Part shown: in pieces, positions 9,721-19,139 of the stretch
Numbering within the stretch: the stretch's first letter is position 1
How the letters are laid out: each line of letters begins with the position of its first letter
Source of the DNA: Bromus sterilis
Taxonomy: Eukaryota > Streptophyta > Magnoliopsida > Poales > Poaceae
DNA length: 64,000 nucleotides
Assembly: GCA_950022295.1 (NCBI GenBank)
Contig: OX465601.1
Span: 119,493,501 to 119,557,500, forward strand
Reading direction: 5' to 3'
The notes under the pieces: model-generated
Database searches by the model: none
The model's input: only the letters and a program-made list of their open reading frames with translations
Told to the model about the DNA's origin: nothing
Program-made: the position numbers and the translations under genes

Positions 9721-12300
9721 TCATTGCACCTTCACTTTAATGGACATTGTCCCCACCATAATGGTTTTGTATTTGTGGTGCACATGTAGTGGACAGTCCC
9801 ATTCTCCAATCTTCACGGTCTCGATATTCTCTATAGAGTTAAGGCCATGGCTCTTGTCGATCTTATTTGGAAAATACACCGTGTGTTCTTTATCATCAAC
9901 GTTGAAGGTGACCTTTCCTTTATTGCAATCAATGATAGCACCTGCGGTGTTAAGAAAAGGTCTACCAAGGATAATGGACATGCTCCCATCCTCGGGCATG
10001 TCAAGCACAACAAAATCTGTAAGGATCAAACAGTTAGCAACTTCAACGGGTACATCCTCACAAATACCTATTGGGACAGCTGTTGATTTGTCAGCCATCT
10101 GAAGGGAGATATCTGTAGGGATTAGTTTCTCTAAACAAAGCATTTTGTAAAGAGAGAAAGGCATAACACTCACTCCTGCACCAAGGTCACACAAAGCAGT
10201 TCTGACGTAATTATTCTTTATGGAGCAAGGAATGGTGGGTATACCTGGATCGCCGAGCTTCTTAGGAATCTTGCCACTGAAAGAGTAGTTAGCAAACATA
10301 GTAGATATTGCCTCATTAGGAACTTTTCTTTTATTAGTAACAATATCTTTCATATATTTCGAATAAGGAGGTAACTTAATACCATCAGTCAAAGGAATTT
10401 GAAGAAAAAGAGGTTTCATCCATTCACAAAATTTATTATAATGCTCTTCTTCTTTGGATTTGAGGGACTTACCTGGAAAGGGCATGGGTTTTTGTATCCA
10501 TGGTTCTCTTTCCTTCCCATGTCTTCTTGCGATGAAGTCTTCTTTAGAGTACCTCTTGCGTTTATCGGGTGCTTCTTCTTCTCTTACCTTGGGAGAGTCA
10601 TCCTTCTCAGCGTCTTTTTCTTCAGGCTCGGCACCGTCTTCTGTTTTAGCATCGGAGGTAGATATGCTGTTAGGATCAACAGCTGGCTTTTCACTTGTAA
10701 TAGGATCATCGGGATTGTCAGCCTCCTTGTGTTTCTTCTTCTTCTTTTTCTTCGGAGAGCTAACAGTCTCGTCTTCTTCTTGTACTTGAGAATCTTGCTC
10801 GATCCTCTTTGGATGCCCCTCAGGATAGAGTGGGTCCTCGGTGTGTGTTCCACCCCTAGTTTTAATTCCATAAGCTTGTATGTCCTCTTTGGCATTATTA
10901 GCAAGCAAATCTTTTTGCACATTAGAAATTTGTTCAAGCTGAGTTTGAACCATATGAAAATGCTTAACAAGACATTTAACATCATTAACTGTTCTTTCTA
11001 GAACATCACATAAACTTTTGATAGCAAGAGAATTATCATGCAACTGACTTTGTAATCTCCTATTAAAATGGTCTTCCTTAACAATAAAATTATCAAGCTC
11101 ATCTAAACATTGGTCGGGAGGCTTACCTTTAGGGATGTCACTTTCAGTAAAGTCTAATAGAGAGTGTACCTCTACCAAGGGAGGGTGAGTAGTAGGCTCA
11201 CACAACTTTTCAATAGGCGGTAAATTCTTCATGTCTTCGGCTTTAATACCTTTCTCCTTTATAGACTTCTTTGCTTCTTGCATATCTTCGGGGTTCAGAA
11301 CAAGCATGCCCCTCTTTTTCGGTGGTAGAAGTGGTTCAGGAACGGACCAATCTTCATAGTTCTTGGCAATTTTGCACATTAATTCTTCTGCATCGTCCGG
11401 TGTTCTTTCCCTGAAAACACAACTAGCACAACTATCCAGATAGGATCTGGATTCATCTGTTAAACCAGCGTAAAATATATCAAGCAGTTCATTCTTGGGG
11501 ACTCCATGTCCCGGCATAACCTTAAGTAAATCACAAAACCTCCCCCAAGCTTTAGGGAGTTGCTCATCCTGCAATTGTTTAAAGTTATAGATTCTTTGCA
11601 AAGCAGCATGTTGCAGATGAGCTGGGAAATACTTATCAACAAAAAATTTGACTAAGTCTTGAGGACTTTTAATGGAACCATAAGGTAGTGCATCGTACCA
11701 TGATTTAGCGTCTTCCTTCAAAGAAAAAGGGAAAATCTTGGCCACATATAAGTTTCGTATCTTCTCATCAGTAGTGAATAGGTTGCTTAACTCAGCGAGT
11801 TTGGTCAAGTGTGCTATAGCATCATCATTTTCTCTGCCATAAAAGGGGTCAGCCTCGACTATAGATATAAGTGAAAGATCAACAGAGAAATCATAATCAG
11901 GATCAGTGATGCATATAGGAGACGTGGCAAATTGAGGATCAGGAATAACTTTGTTCTTCATGGAGTGCTTTTTGAGCAACTCCTTAACAGCACCAGGGTC
12001 AGAGTCGACACACTCTCTGAGTTCCCTGCAAAAATCATCATCAAGAGTAACATAATCATCATCAAGGATTCTCTCCTTGAGTTCATCTAAGCTCGGGTAA
12101 CCAAAGGTTTTGCAGGTAGGAATATAGGCAGCAGGAGTCTTGGTCTTGGATTTTGCTGCAGCCTTAGCAGTCTGAGTTTCAATATAGTGACCAAGAAAAG
12201 TAGCATCATCAAGAGTAGTGGAAGCATCATCAAAAGTATCGGACATAGTGATAGACTCAATAGAAGCATCATGTAGTGGTGGTGAACTAAACTTACTCAT
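9721..12300 (-). CDS. Gag-protease polyprotein of element A, 859 codons open
   Basis: This is the longest intact frame in the window. An N-terminal acidic region is followed at about residues 170-330 by a retrotransposon Gag domain (FPFSLKEDAKSWYDALPYGS, FVDKYFPAHLQHAALQRIYN). A charged low-complexity stretch with a Lys run lies near 520. A retropepsin-type aspartic protease follows with CDLGAGVSVMPF (catalytic Asp about residue 704) and IILGRPFLNTAGAIID. I see no CCHC zinc knuckle. Gag would form the particle and the protease would cleave it. The frame probably began at an ATG at 12397-12399: element B starts at the equivalent MGKK, but here codon 18 is TAA (12346-12348). Translation may restart at the ATG used here (12298-12300), losing 33 residues. 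No polymerase follows. Confidence 0.85.
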   Translation of the reverse strand: MSKFSSPPLHDASIESITMSDTFDDASTTLDDATFLGHYIETQTAKAAAKSKTKTPAAYIPTCKTFGYPSLDELKERILDDDYVTLDDDFCRELRECVDSDPGAVKELLKKHSMKNKVIPDPQFATSPICITDPDYDFSVDLSLISIVEADPFYGRENDDAIAHLTKLAELSNLFTTDEKIRNLYVAKIFPFSLKEDAKSWYDALPYGSIKSPQDLVKFFVDKYFPAHLQHAALQRIYNFKQLQDEQLPKAWGRFCDLLKVMPGHGVPKNELLDIFYAGLTDESRSYLDSCASCVFRERTPDDAEELMCKIAKNYEDWSVPEPLLPPKKRGMLVLNPEDMQEAKKSIKEKGIKAEDMKNLPPIEKLCEPTTHPPLVEVHSLLDFTESDIPKGKPPDQCLDELDNFIVKEDHFNRRLQSQLHDNSLAIKSLCDVLERTVNDVKCLVKHFHMVQTQLEQISNVQKDLLANNAKEDIQAYGIKTRGGTHTEDPLYPEGHPKRIEQDSQVQEEDETVSSPKKKKKKKHKEADNPDDPITSEKPAVDPNSISTSDAKTEDGAEPEEKDAEKDDSPKVREEEAPDKRKRYSKEDFIARRHGKEREPWIQKPMPFPGKSLKSKEEEHYNKFCEWMKPLFLQIPLTDGIKLPPYSKYMKDIVTNKRKVPNEAISTMFANYSFSGKIPKKLGDPGIPTIPCSIKNNYVRTALCDLGAGVSVMPFSLYKMLCLEKLIPTDISLQMADKSTAVPIGICEDVPVEVANCLILTDFVVLDMPEDGSMSIILGRPFLNTAGAIIDCNKGKVTFNVDDKEHTVYFPNKIDKSHGLNSIENIETVKIGEWDCPLHVHHKYKTIMVGTMSIKVKVQ

Positions 12301-12456
12301 AACAGAAGGTGAATCAAGTGTAGCACTAGTGTTCAGAACAGTACCTTATCTTGTACGAGATGGTAAGATCGGAACCTTGGGGTCTCCTTTCTTACCCATA
12401 GCGGATGATGTGCAGCATGCAGGATACTTCAAGTAGACTTGTAAATATTGCTATGC

Positions 12457-12474
12457 TCCCTGGCAACGGCGCCA
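12457..12474 (-). other. Element A primer-binding site, tRNA-Asp
   Basis: On the minus strand TGGCGCCGTTGCCAGGGA is complementary to the 3' end of plant tRNA-Asp(GUC) with one mismatch. It lies 12 bases inside the 5' LTR. It would prime minus-strand cDNA. The same site is seen in B, C and H. Confidence 0.85.
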
Positions 12475-12486
12475 GAAAACGCTGCT

Positions 12487-13869
12487 TGATGCCCCACAGG
12501 CGTAAGGGATCGAGATAGTCTTCGCGGGTAAGTTAACCCAATTTATTGATTCGACACACAGGGAGCCAAAGAGTATTTACAAGCTTTGACAGTTGAGTTG
12601 TCAATTCAACCGCACCTGAAATATACTTTCTTGCAACGATAGATAAGTGGTAACGATAATATGATAGTGATAGTGGCAACAACAAAAGTAACAACAAAAG
12701 TAACAACTAATGACCAGCAGGATTGAAAACACTGTAGGCTAGGGAGATGGATGGTTGGGCGCTGCATGGATGAGAGTAAACATATAATAGATTCTAACAC
12801 GGGGCAAGGCACACAGAAAAGCAATGATCATCTAGGCAAATATCAAACATTAGGCATGTATCCCGTAGGTAGTTGTGCGTGCTTGCAATAAGAACTTGCA
12901 CAACATCTTTTGTCCTACCATCCCGCTACGAACGGGGCCAAAAGGAACTTATGGAGATTAAGGTGCTCCTGTCAAAGAGCACCGGAACAAAGCAATAAAC
13001 TCAATGGATACACGGAATCCTCAAATTATGAGCCGTCCCCTTTGGTGTCCCAAGCTGTCACCTTTGGGATCGCCGGTTCCGGACCATAATAGGTGCATAC
13101 AACTCATAGATAGGATCTAGAACACAAATATATTCATGAAAACACATAGGGTTCAAATCTGAAAAAATGGCACTCGGGCCCAAAGTGACAAGCATTAAGA
13201 ACAACAAGTTGTAGCAAAGATGATAAACACCAAAGTAGATGATAGGCAACATGCCCCCAATAATCTGACGAACTATTACATGATTAAACTCATCCAATCC
13301 CTACCATCCCCTTTGCCTACAGCAGGGAATTACTCACACATATGAAGAGAAGTCATGGAGGATGGATGGAGTGGCGATGGTGATGAGGATGGCAACGATC
13401 TCCCCTCTCCGGAGGCCAAATCAGCCTCCAGATTAGCTCTCCCGAAGAAGAACAGAGGGTGGCGGCGGCTCCGCGACGGAAACTGGGAAAACGACTTCTG
13501 TTCTGGGGATTTCTCGTCACGGGGATAAATAGGAGTCTCGGTAGGGCACAATAAGAGGGGGGAGGCGGCCAGAGGGCGCGGGCCCATCCATGGCCGCGCC
13601 AGGGGGGCGCCTGGGGCCCCCCAGAGCTCCCCTCTGGTCCCACTTCTGGCATCTGGCATCTGGCTCCTTCGGGTGCGTGGATTTTCTGGTATTTTTCTGG
13701 GAATTTTCTGGGACGTCTAAAAATCCATTTTCCTGCGCACAAATAAACCATACAGGCAGCTCTGCTGAAAACAGCGTTAGTCCGGGTTAGTTTCGTCCAA
13801 ATCATGCAAAAATGAGGGCAAAACAATAGCAAAAGTGTTTGGAAAAGTAGATACGTTTGAGACGTATCA
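12487..13869 (-). repeat. Element A 5' LTR
   Basis: 1,383 bp partner of 4488-5870. It differs from it by scattered substitutions, an 8-bp loss in the GC-rich block and a 7-bp gain (a duplicated GGCATCT-type unit near 13650). It abuts the TSD CTTAT at 13870. Confidence 0.93.
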
Positions 13870-16059
13870 CTTATACACCTAAACTAAATGGTGTAGTTGA
13901 AAGGAAAAATATAACTCTTATTGAAATGGCTAGAACTATGCTTTCTGAATACAAGAAACCTATCAGGTTTTGGGCTGAAGCAATTAACACTGCATGTCAT
14001 ATCATCAACAAGGTTTACCTTCACAAATTTCCGAAGAAGACTTCACATGAGCTTATCACTGGTAAAAAGCCAAATGTATCATATCTTAGGGTATTTGGTG
14101 CTCCTTGTTTTATTAGGGATATGAATCATAGCTCATAATTTTCCCCTAAGGCACATGAAGGTTTTCTACTAGGTTATGGCTCAAACTCTCACACTTACAG
14201 AGTGTATAACTCCCACTTTGGGACGGTTATGGAAACTTTGAATGTGAGGTTTGATGAAACTAATGGCTCTCAAAAGGATCATTTGCCTCATGATCTAGAT
14301 GAACCTCCTCTTGATGAAGTGATCAAGTCCATGGCTATTGGAGAGATTCGTCCTGTCGAAGCAAATACTCATCAAACTAACATGGATGATGATGGTCCAA
14401 TGTTCCCACACATAGCTCAGGGCACTGGAGATCAACATACTACATGAAATGATGGACAGGATGATGAAGAACCCAGGAACGAAGAGAATGCAGATCATGA
14501 AGGAAATGCAAATCCTAAAGGAAATGTTGATTCTGAAGAAGAACCAGAGCCACATGCTAATGAAAATGCAATGTCTCGTGTGCGAAGAAGAGTTGATGTT
14601 GATTCGATCCTTGAAGAAATTCAACAACCAGGTCGTCCCACAACTCACTCTCGCACTCGTTTGACTAATTTCTTTGGAAACTTTTCATTTGTCTCCATGC
14701 TAGAACCTTCAAAGTTTGATGAAGCAATGAAGGACCCAGATTGGTTAACTGCTATGCTCAAAGAACTTAACCAATTCGAGCGAAACAGAGTTTGGTCCTT
14801 AGTTGAAAGGCCTGATCCCACGAAGCACAACATCATTGGTACAAAGTGGATTTTTTTTGCAACAAGCAAGATGAAGATGGTATTGTGGTAAGAAACAAAG
14901 CACGACTGGTAGCACAAAGGTACACCCAAATCGAAGGTATCGATTTCGGCGAAACTTATGCTCCAGTTGCTCGTCTCGAATCCAATCGTTTTATGCTTTC
15001 TTTTGAAAATTTCAATGGTATCCTGCTGTATCAAATGGATGTGAAAAGTGATTTTCTTAACGGAGAAATCGAAGAAGAAGTGTATATTATGCACCCTCCA
15101 GGTTTTGAAGACTCGAAGAATCCTGACATGGTGTATAGGTTGCACAAAGCTCTTTATGGGTTAAAGCAAGCACCTCGTGCTTGGTATGACACCCTGAAGG
15201 ACTTCCTTCGGAAGAAAGGCTTCAAACCAGGAACAACTGACCCAAATCTTTTCACTCGTTCTTACAATGGTGATTTTTTTGTATTACAAATATATGTAGA
15301 TGATATTATTTTTGGCTGCACTAACACTGAAATCAGCAAAGAATTTGCCAAAATGATGTCGAAGAAATATGAGATGTCTATGATGGGTGAATTGAAGTTC
15401 TTCCTTGGACTCCAAATCCGTCAACAGAAGAATGGCACCTTTATTTCTCAAGAAAAATATCTCAAGGATTGCTTGAAGAAGTTTGGACTCACTGATTGCA
15501 AAACGATTAAGACTCCAATGCCTACCAATGGCTTCCTAGATGCAGATGAGAAGGGCAAAGCCTTTTATCAAAATAAGTATCGGTCTATGATTGGTTCTCT
15601 CTTATACTTATGTGCATCTATACCCGACATTATGCTTTCAGTATGTATTTGTGCTCGCTTTCAGGCAAATCCAAAAGAATCACATCATACTGTTGTGAAG
15701 CGAATTCTTCGATATCTTGCTCACACACCCACCTTGGGATTGTGGTATCCCAAGGGTGCTCAGTTTGATCTTATTGGCTATTCTGATTCAGACTTGGCTG
15801 GTGATCTTGTTGATAGGAAATCTACCTCAGGCACTTGTCATTTCCTCGGAAGATCACTTGTGTGTTGGGCTTCCATGAAGCAAAACTGTGTATCAATATC
15901 TACAGCTGAAGCCGAATACATTGCTGCTGGCTCATGTTGTACTCAGATTCTTTGGCTGAAGCAGACGCTGAAGGATTATGGTATTCATGTGAAGAAAATT
16001 TCTCTCCTATTTGATAATGAGAGTGCAATCAAAATTGTTCACAATCCTGTGCAGCACTC
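13870..16059 (+). pseudogene. copia-1 integrase end, reverse transcriptase and RNase H
   Basis: 13870-14138 continues the integrase core after element A, with its Glu in VVERKN. A low-complexity linker follows. The reverse transcriptase starts at about 14700 (FDEAMKDPDWLTAM) and shifts frame at a run of eight T (14851-14858). It then reads on to element C with LYQMDVKSDFLNGEI and the catalytic LQIYVDDIIFG. RNase H follows with acidic residues in GYSDSDLAGD, STAEAEYIA and LLFDNESAIKI. These would copy RNA to cDNA and remove the template. The RT and RNase H frame is otherwise open for over 400 codons, but the T-run shift, an integrase break near 14136 and element C disable it. Confidence 0.88.
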
Positions 16060-17705
16060 TGATACGTCTCAAACGTATCGATAATGTCTGCTCACTCCAT
16101 GCATGTTTTGGGTGATATTTCTATGATCTAGATACACTTTCATACACTTTTGATCATATTTGGACTAACCTACTAACTCAGTGCACCCCAGTGTCAGTTC
16201 CTATTTTCTGTTGTTTTTCTATTCCAGGTTTCCCCGATATAAAAATGCTCCAATAATTCGAGAAAAATCGGATAAAAAATCAGCGTAACGGAGTCTTCCA
16301 GAAGCACCCAAGTGGGGCCAGAGGGCCACCACCAGGGGTCCAGGCGGCCACCTGGCGCGGCCAGGGGTCTGGCTGCGCCAGGGGGGCGCCTAGACCCCTG
16401 GTGGCCCCCCTGGCTGCCCCCTTCACCTATTTATTCTCCGTGATGGGGAAACTCCAAAGACAGAACCCTATTTTGCAATCTCGCCTTTGTTCCGCCGCCG
16501 CCGCACTTCCAAGATCGGGAGCACCGTCAGGACCCTTCTCAGCACCCTGCCGGAGGGAGGATTGACCTCCGGGAGCTTCTCCTCCACCATGGACGCTTCC
16601 CGGATGTGCCATGAGTAGTCTACCTTGGACCATGGATCCGTGATAAGTAGCTATGTGATGCTCTCCTCCCCTCTTTGTTCTTCATGGTTTAGACCTCGTG
16701 AGTTCACCTACATGATCGAGGCACGTATGTAATTCTTTCTGCTTTTGATATATTGAGTTTGATGGGATCTGATGGATTATGAGATTATGTTCAGATTGTG
16801 ATAGAGTAATATAATTGGTTCTTATCTTTTGTATTTTTGTTCCGAAGTAATTCTTGCATGTTATCCGTTGCTATTTATTGCTTTTGCCAAGTGGTAGGTA
16901 GTGATCCCAAGAGGGAACGTTATGCTCCATTGTGGGTACATGCCCCCTGATGACACGCTTGAGTGACAGAAACATGAGTCTAGGGGATGTGTTGTGGCCA
17001 CAAGGGGGAAAACAACGGTGCTTGTAACCGAGATTACAAGGATTGTTTACTTTATGCAAAGTTCTATTTAATGCAGTTGTCTATTGCTTTGGGTTTACAC
17101 TTTGGGCGGGGCTCGCAACTTAATACCAGCGAGATGTTCTGGAAAGATATCTCAAGGTGGATGATTAGTAGTAGATGCAGATGGATTTAGGTCTACTTAT
17201 TTTGGCGTACTGCCCATGCTTTTGAGCTTCTTCCTTTCTTTTGTAGCATAGTTAGCATTGTGGTGCATTTATAATCCTGTCAATTGCCCGTCTGTAATTT
17301 TTTACCTCGCATAGCAGTCTTATCGTCTTTTGGGAGAGATACATTACTAGTGAACATCACGGGACCCCGGTCCATATTCTCATCACTATTTACACGCTCT
17401 TTTACTCCCTTGCTTTTTATTTTCAGTTGCTATCATTATCATTATCCTATGTCTTTGATCCTTTGTAAACAACAAGGCCGGAGAGATTGACAACCTCTCT
17501 GAACTTCGTTGGGAGCAAAGTTAATTGTGATGTGTGCAGGTCCACGTCAGGTGCGCCGCTGACACCTACTAATCATCGCCGAAGTCCTACTAGTCTATAA
17601 TCAACCTCGGTATCTTCATCGAGGGAAACTTTCTGCTACGATGCATCTTACCTTCCACTTGGGGTAACCAACGAAGGGCGAGAAGCAATCCTCTCTCGCG
17701 TATCA
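16060..17705 (+). repeat. Element C 5' LTR
   Basis: 1,646 bp, from TGATACGTCTCAAACGTATC to CTCGCGTATCA. A GC-rich inverted repeat (16353-16362 with 16371-16380, one mismatch) precedes CCTATTTATTC near 16427, probably the core promoter. It lacks nothing relative to the D, J and E LTRs. Confidence 0.92.
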
Positions 17706-17715
17706 AGCGAATTTC

Positions 17716-17733
17716 TGGCGCCGTTGCCGGGGA
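17716..17733 (+). other. Element C primer-binding site, tRNA-Asp
   Basis: TGGCGCCGTTGCCGGGGA, a perfect 18-base complement of the plant tRNA-Asp 3' end, 10 bases after the 5' LTR. Confidence 0.9.
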
Positions 17734-17850
17734 CTCCGAGTGATAAGATAGGGGAGTTGCCCACTACCTTTTACCTTTACTTTTTAGTCTTGTTAGTTTA
17801 CCTTTCAGTTTTTATCTTTGTGTCTTTTATCAAAAATCCAAAAAAATAGT

Positions 17851-19139
17851 ATGTCTAGTTCCTTACTTGCCAATCAATGTCTGACTTCTTTGAAGCCAGA
17901 TCTTATTGTCATGGAGGATTCACCAAGGATCTACAAAAGCGGTACAAGAAACACCGCTTCTCTCAAAAGGGGATACACTTATGGAAACAAATACACCAGT
18001 TGTATGAGTATGCTAGAAACTTGTGCTCAATGTATAATATATATTTCTGCAGGGATGAATCTTGTTGATTTATGAGGCACAAACACCTTGCTTTCCAATG
18101 TGAGTACAATGATGATGAAACCTTAGCTTCTTATGCTAAGAGAAATTATGATTTTGACGATGCAGAGAAAATAGAAGAATTTGTTGCTTATAAGGGTGCC
18201 TATGAAATTACTTCTCTTATTAAAAATATTGATGATGCCCCTTACAAATATGAGAGTCTTGCTATACTTAACTACTGTTTGGAAAATTACGATGCAAATT
18301 ATTATATTACTGATCATCTTGAGAGAATCTCTCCCCCAAAGGAAGAGACTAATGAGTTGCAGGACTCTATGCAAGAAGAAATTGCTGAACCTGAAAGCTC
18401 CCAGGATGAAAAAGAGGAGGAGAGTGACGAACAAAAGGAGGACGAATGGAGCCATCCACGTCTACCTTCTAATGAGAGTAACTCTTTGACTCTTACCTTA
18501 TATGAGTGTTATGATCCCATGGATTCTTTTGAAATATCCCTTTTTGATGAAGTTGATGCCTTCTATGCTTATGGCCGTGATGCCACTATGGATGATGCTT
18601 ACGGAGATGAACTTGCTATAGTTCCTCATGTTAAGCATGAATTTTTTTCTATTGCACCCACACTTGATTTTCCTATTATCTTTTTGAAATCTCCAACTCA
18701 TATTCCGGAGAATTGTGCTCTTATCAAGGCTCAATTTGATGGGTTGCATTCATCTTATAATCCTGAAGACCGTGTTGAAAACTATACACGTGTGCTTGTA
18801 GGTCATGAACAACATGATTTATGTGATAGTTATATTCTTGATGTTGTTCATGATAGTACTGAAAATTATTTCGAGAGAGGGAAGTTTCGTTGTAGAAACT
18901 TCCATATTACTAAATCACCTCTCTTCATGTTGAAAGTTTTGAAGTTGTTCTTTTTCCACCATCCTATGCATGTCACTTTGTGCTTCTTTGATTTATTTTC
19001 TTACAAGATGCCTATGCATAGGAAGTGGGTTAGGCTTAAATGTGTTTCATATTTTCTTCTTGATGTTCTCTTTTACTTCAAAATGCTTATTCTTGTGAGA
19101 GCATCTTCTATAATCTTTTTGCCTAGCTTAAAGGCGTAA
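17851..19139 (+). pseudogene. Unrecognised acidic protein frame of element C
   Basis: It occupies the place of gag. An ATG at 17851 opens MSSSLLANQ. A frameshift near 17880 leads into a frame (ATG 17877) reading DFFEARSYCHGGFTKDLQKR. A TGA at 18066-18068 splits it, and from 18072 it is open to 19139. Total length is about 430 codons. The middle is strongly acidic (runs of Glu/Asp/Gln/Ser around 18330-18450). The C-terminal third is hydrophobic and Phe/Leu-rich (about 18930-19130) and may include membrane-like segments. I know no family for it, though similar frames are, from memory, common in Triticeae repeats. With only two or so lesions over 1.3 kb it was intact until recently. Function unknown. 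Confidence 0.6.

Larger units (their letters stand above)
4488..13869 (-). mobile_element. Element A: full-length Athila-like Ty3/gypsy element, non-autonomous
   Basis: Its ends read TGAT...ATCA and it is flanked by CTTAT at 4483-4487 and 13870-13874, which interrupt the copia-1 integrase. Both LTRs are 1,383 bp. By eye they differ at roughly 40 positions (about 3%) plus a few short indels, so the element is young but not new. On the minus strand the order is 5' LTR, tRNA-Asp primer site, gag-protease, LTR-like GC block with splice-like sites, ORF2, polypurine tract, 3' LTR. There is no reverse transcriptase, RNase H or integrase. It therefore depends on another element for mobility. Athila elements use tRNA-Asp and carry an extra 3' frame, which supports the lineage call. 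A resemblance to Triticeae Sabrina-type elements is possible but unchecked. Confidence 0.93.

Noticed and set aside
9740..11001. Plus-strand frames opposite gag-protease (also 46056-47314)
   Set aside because: They mirror the conserved minus-strand coding sequence; their similarity between A and B follows from gag-protease conservation.
12457..12474. tRNA genes near the primer-binding sites
   Set aside because: Only the 18-base complement of a tRNA 3' end is present; there is no cloverleaf or anticodon region.
14846..14862. Programmed frameshift at the T8 run in copia-1 reverse transcriptase
   Set aside because: Other nearby frame breaks exist in the same element and a homopolymer indel is the simpler cause.
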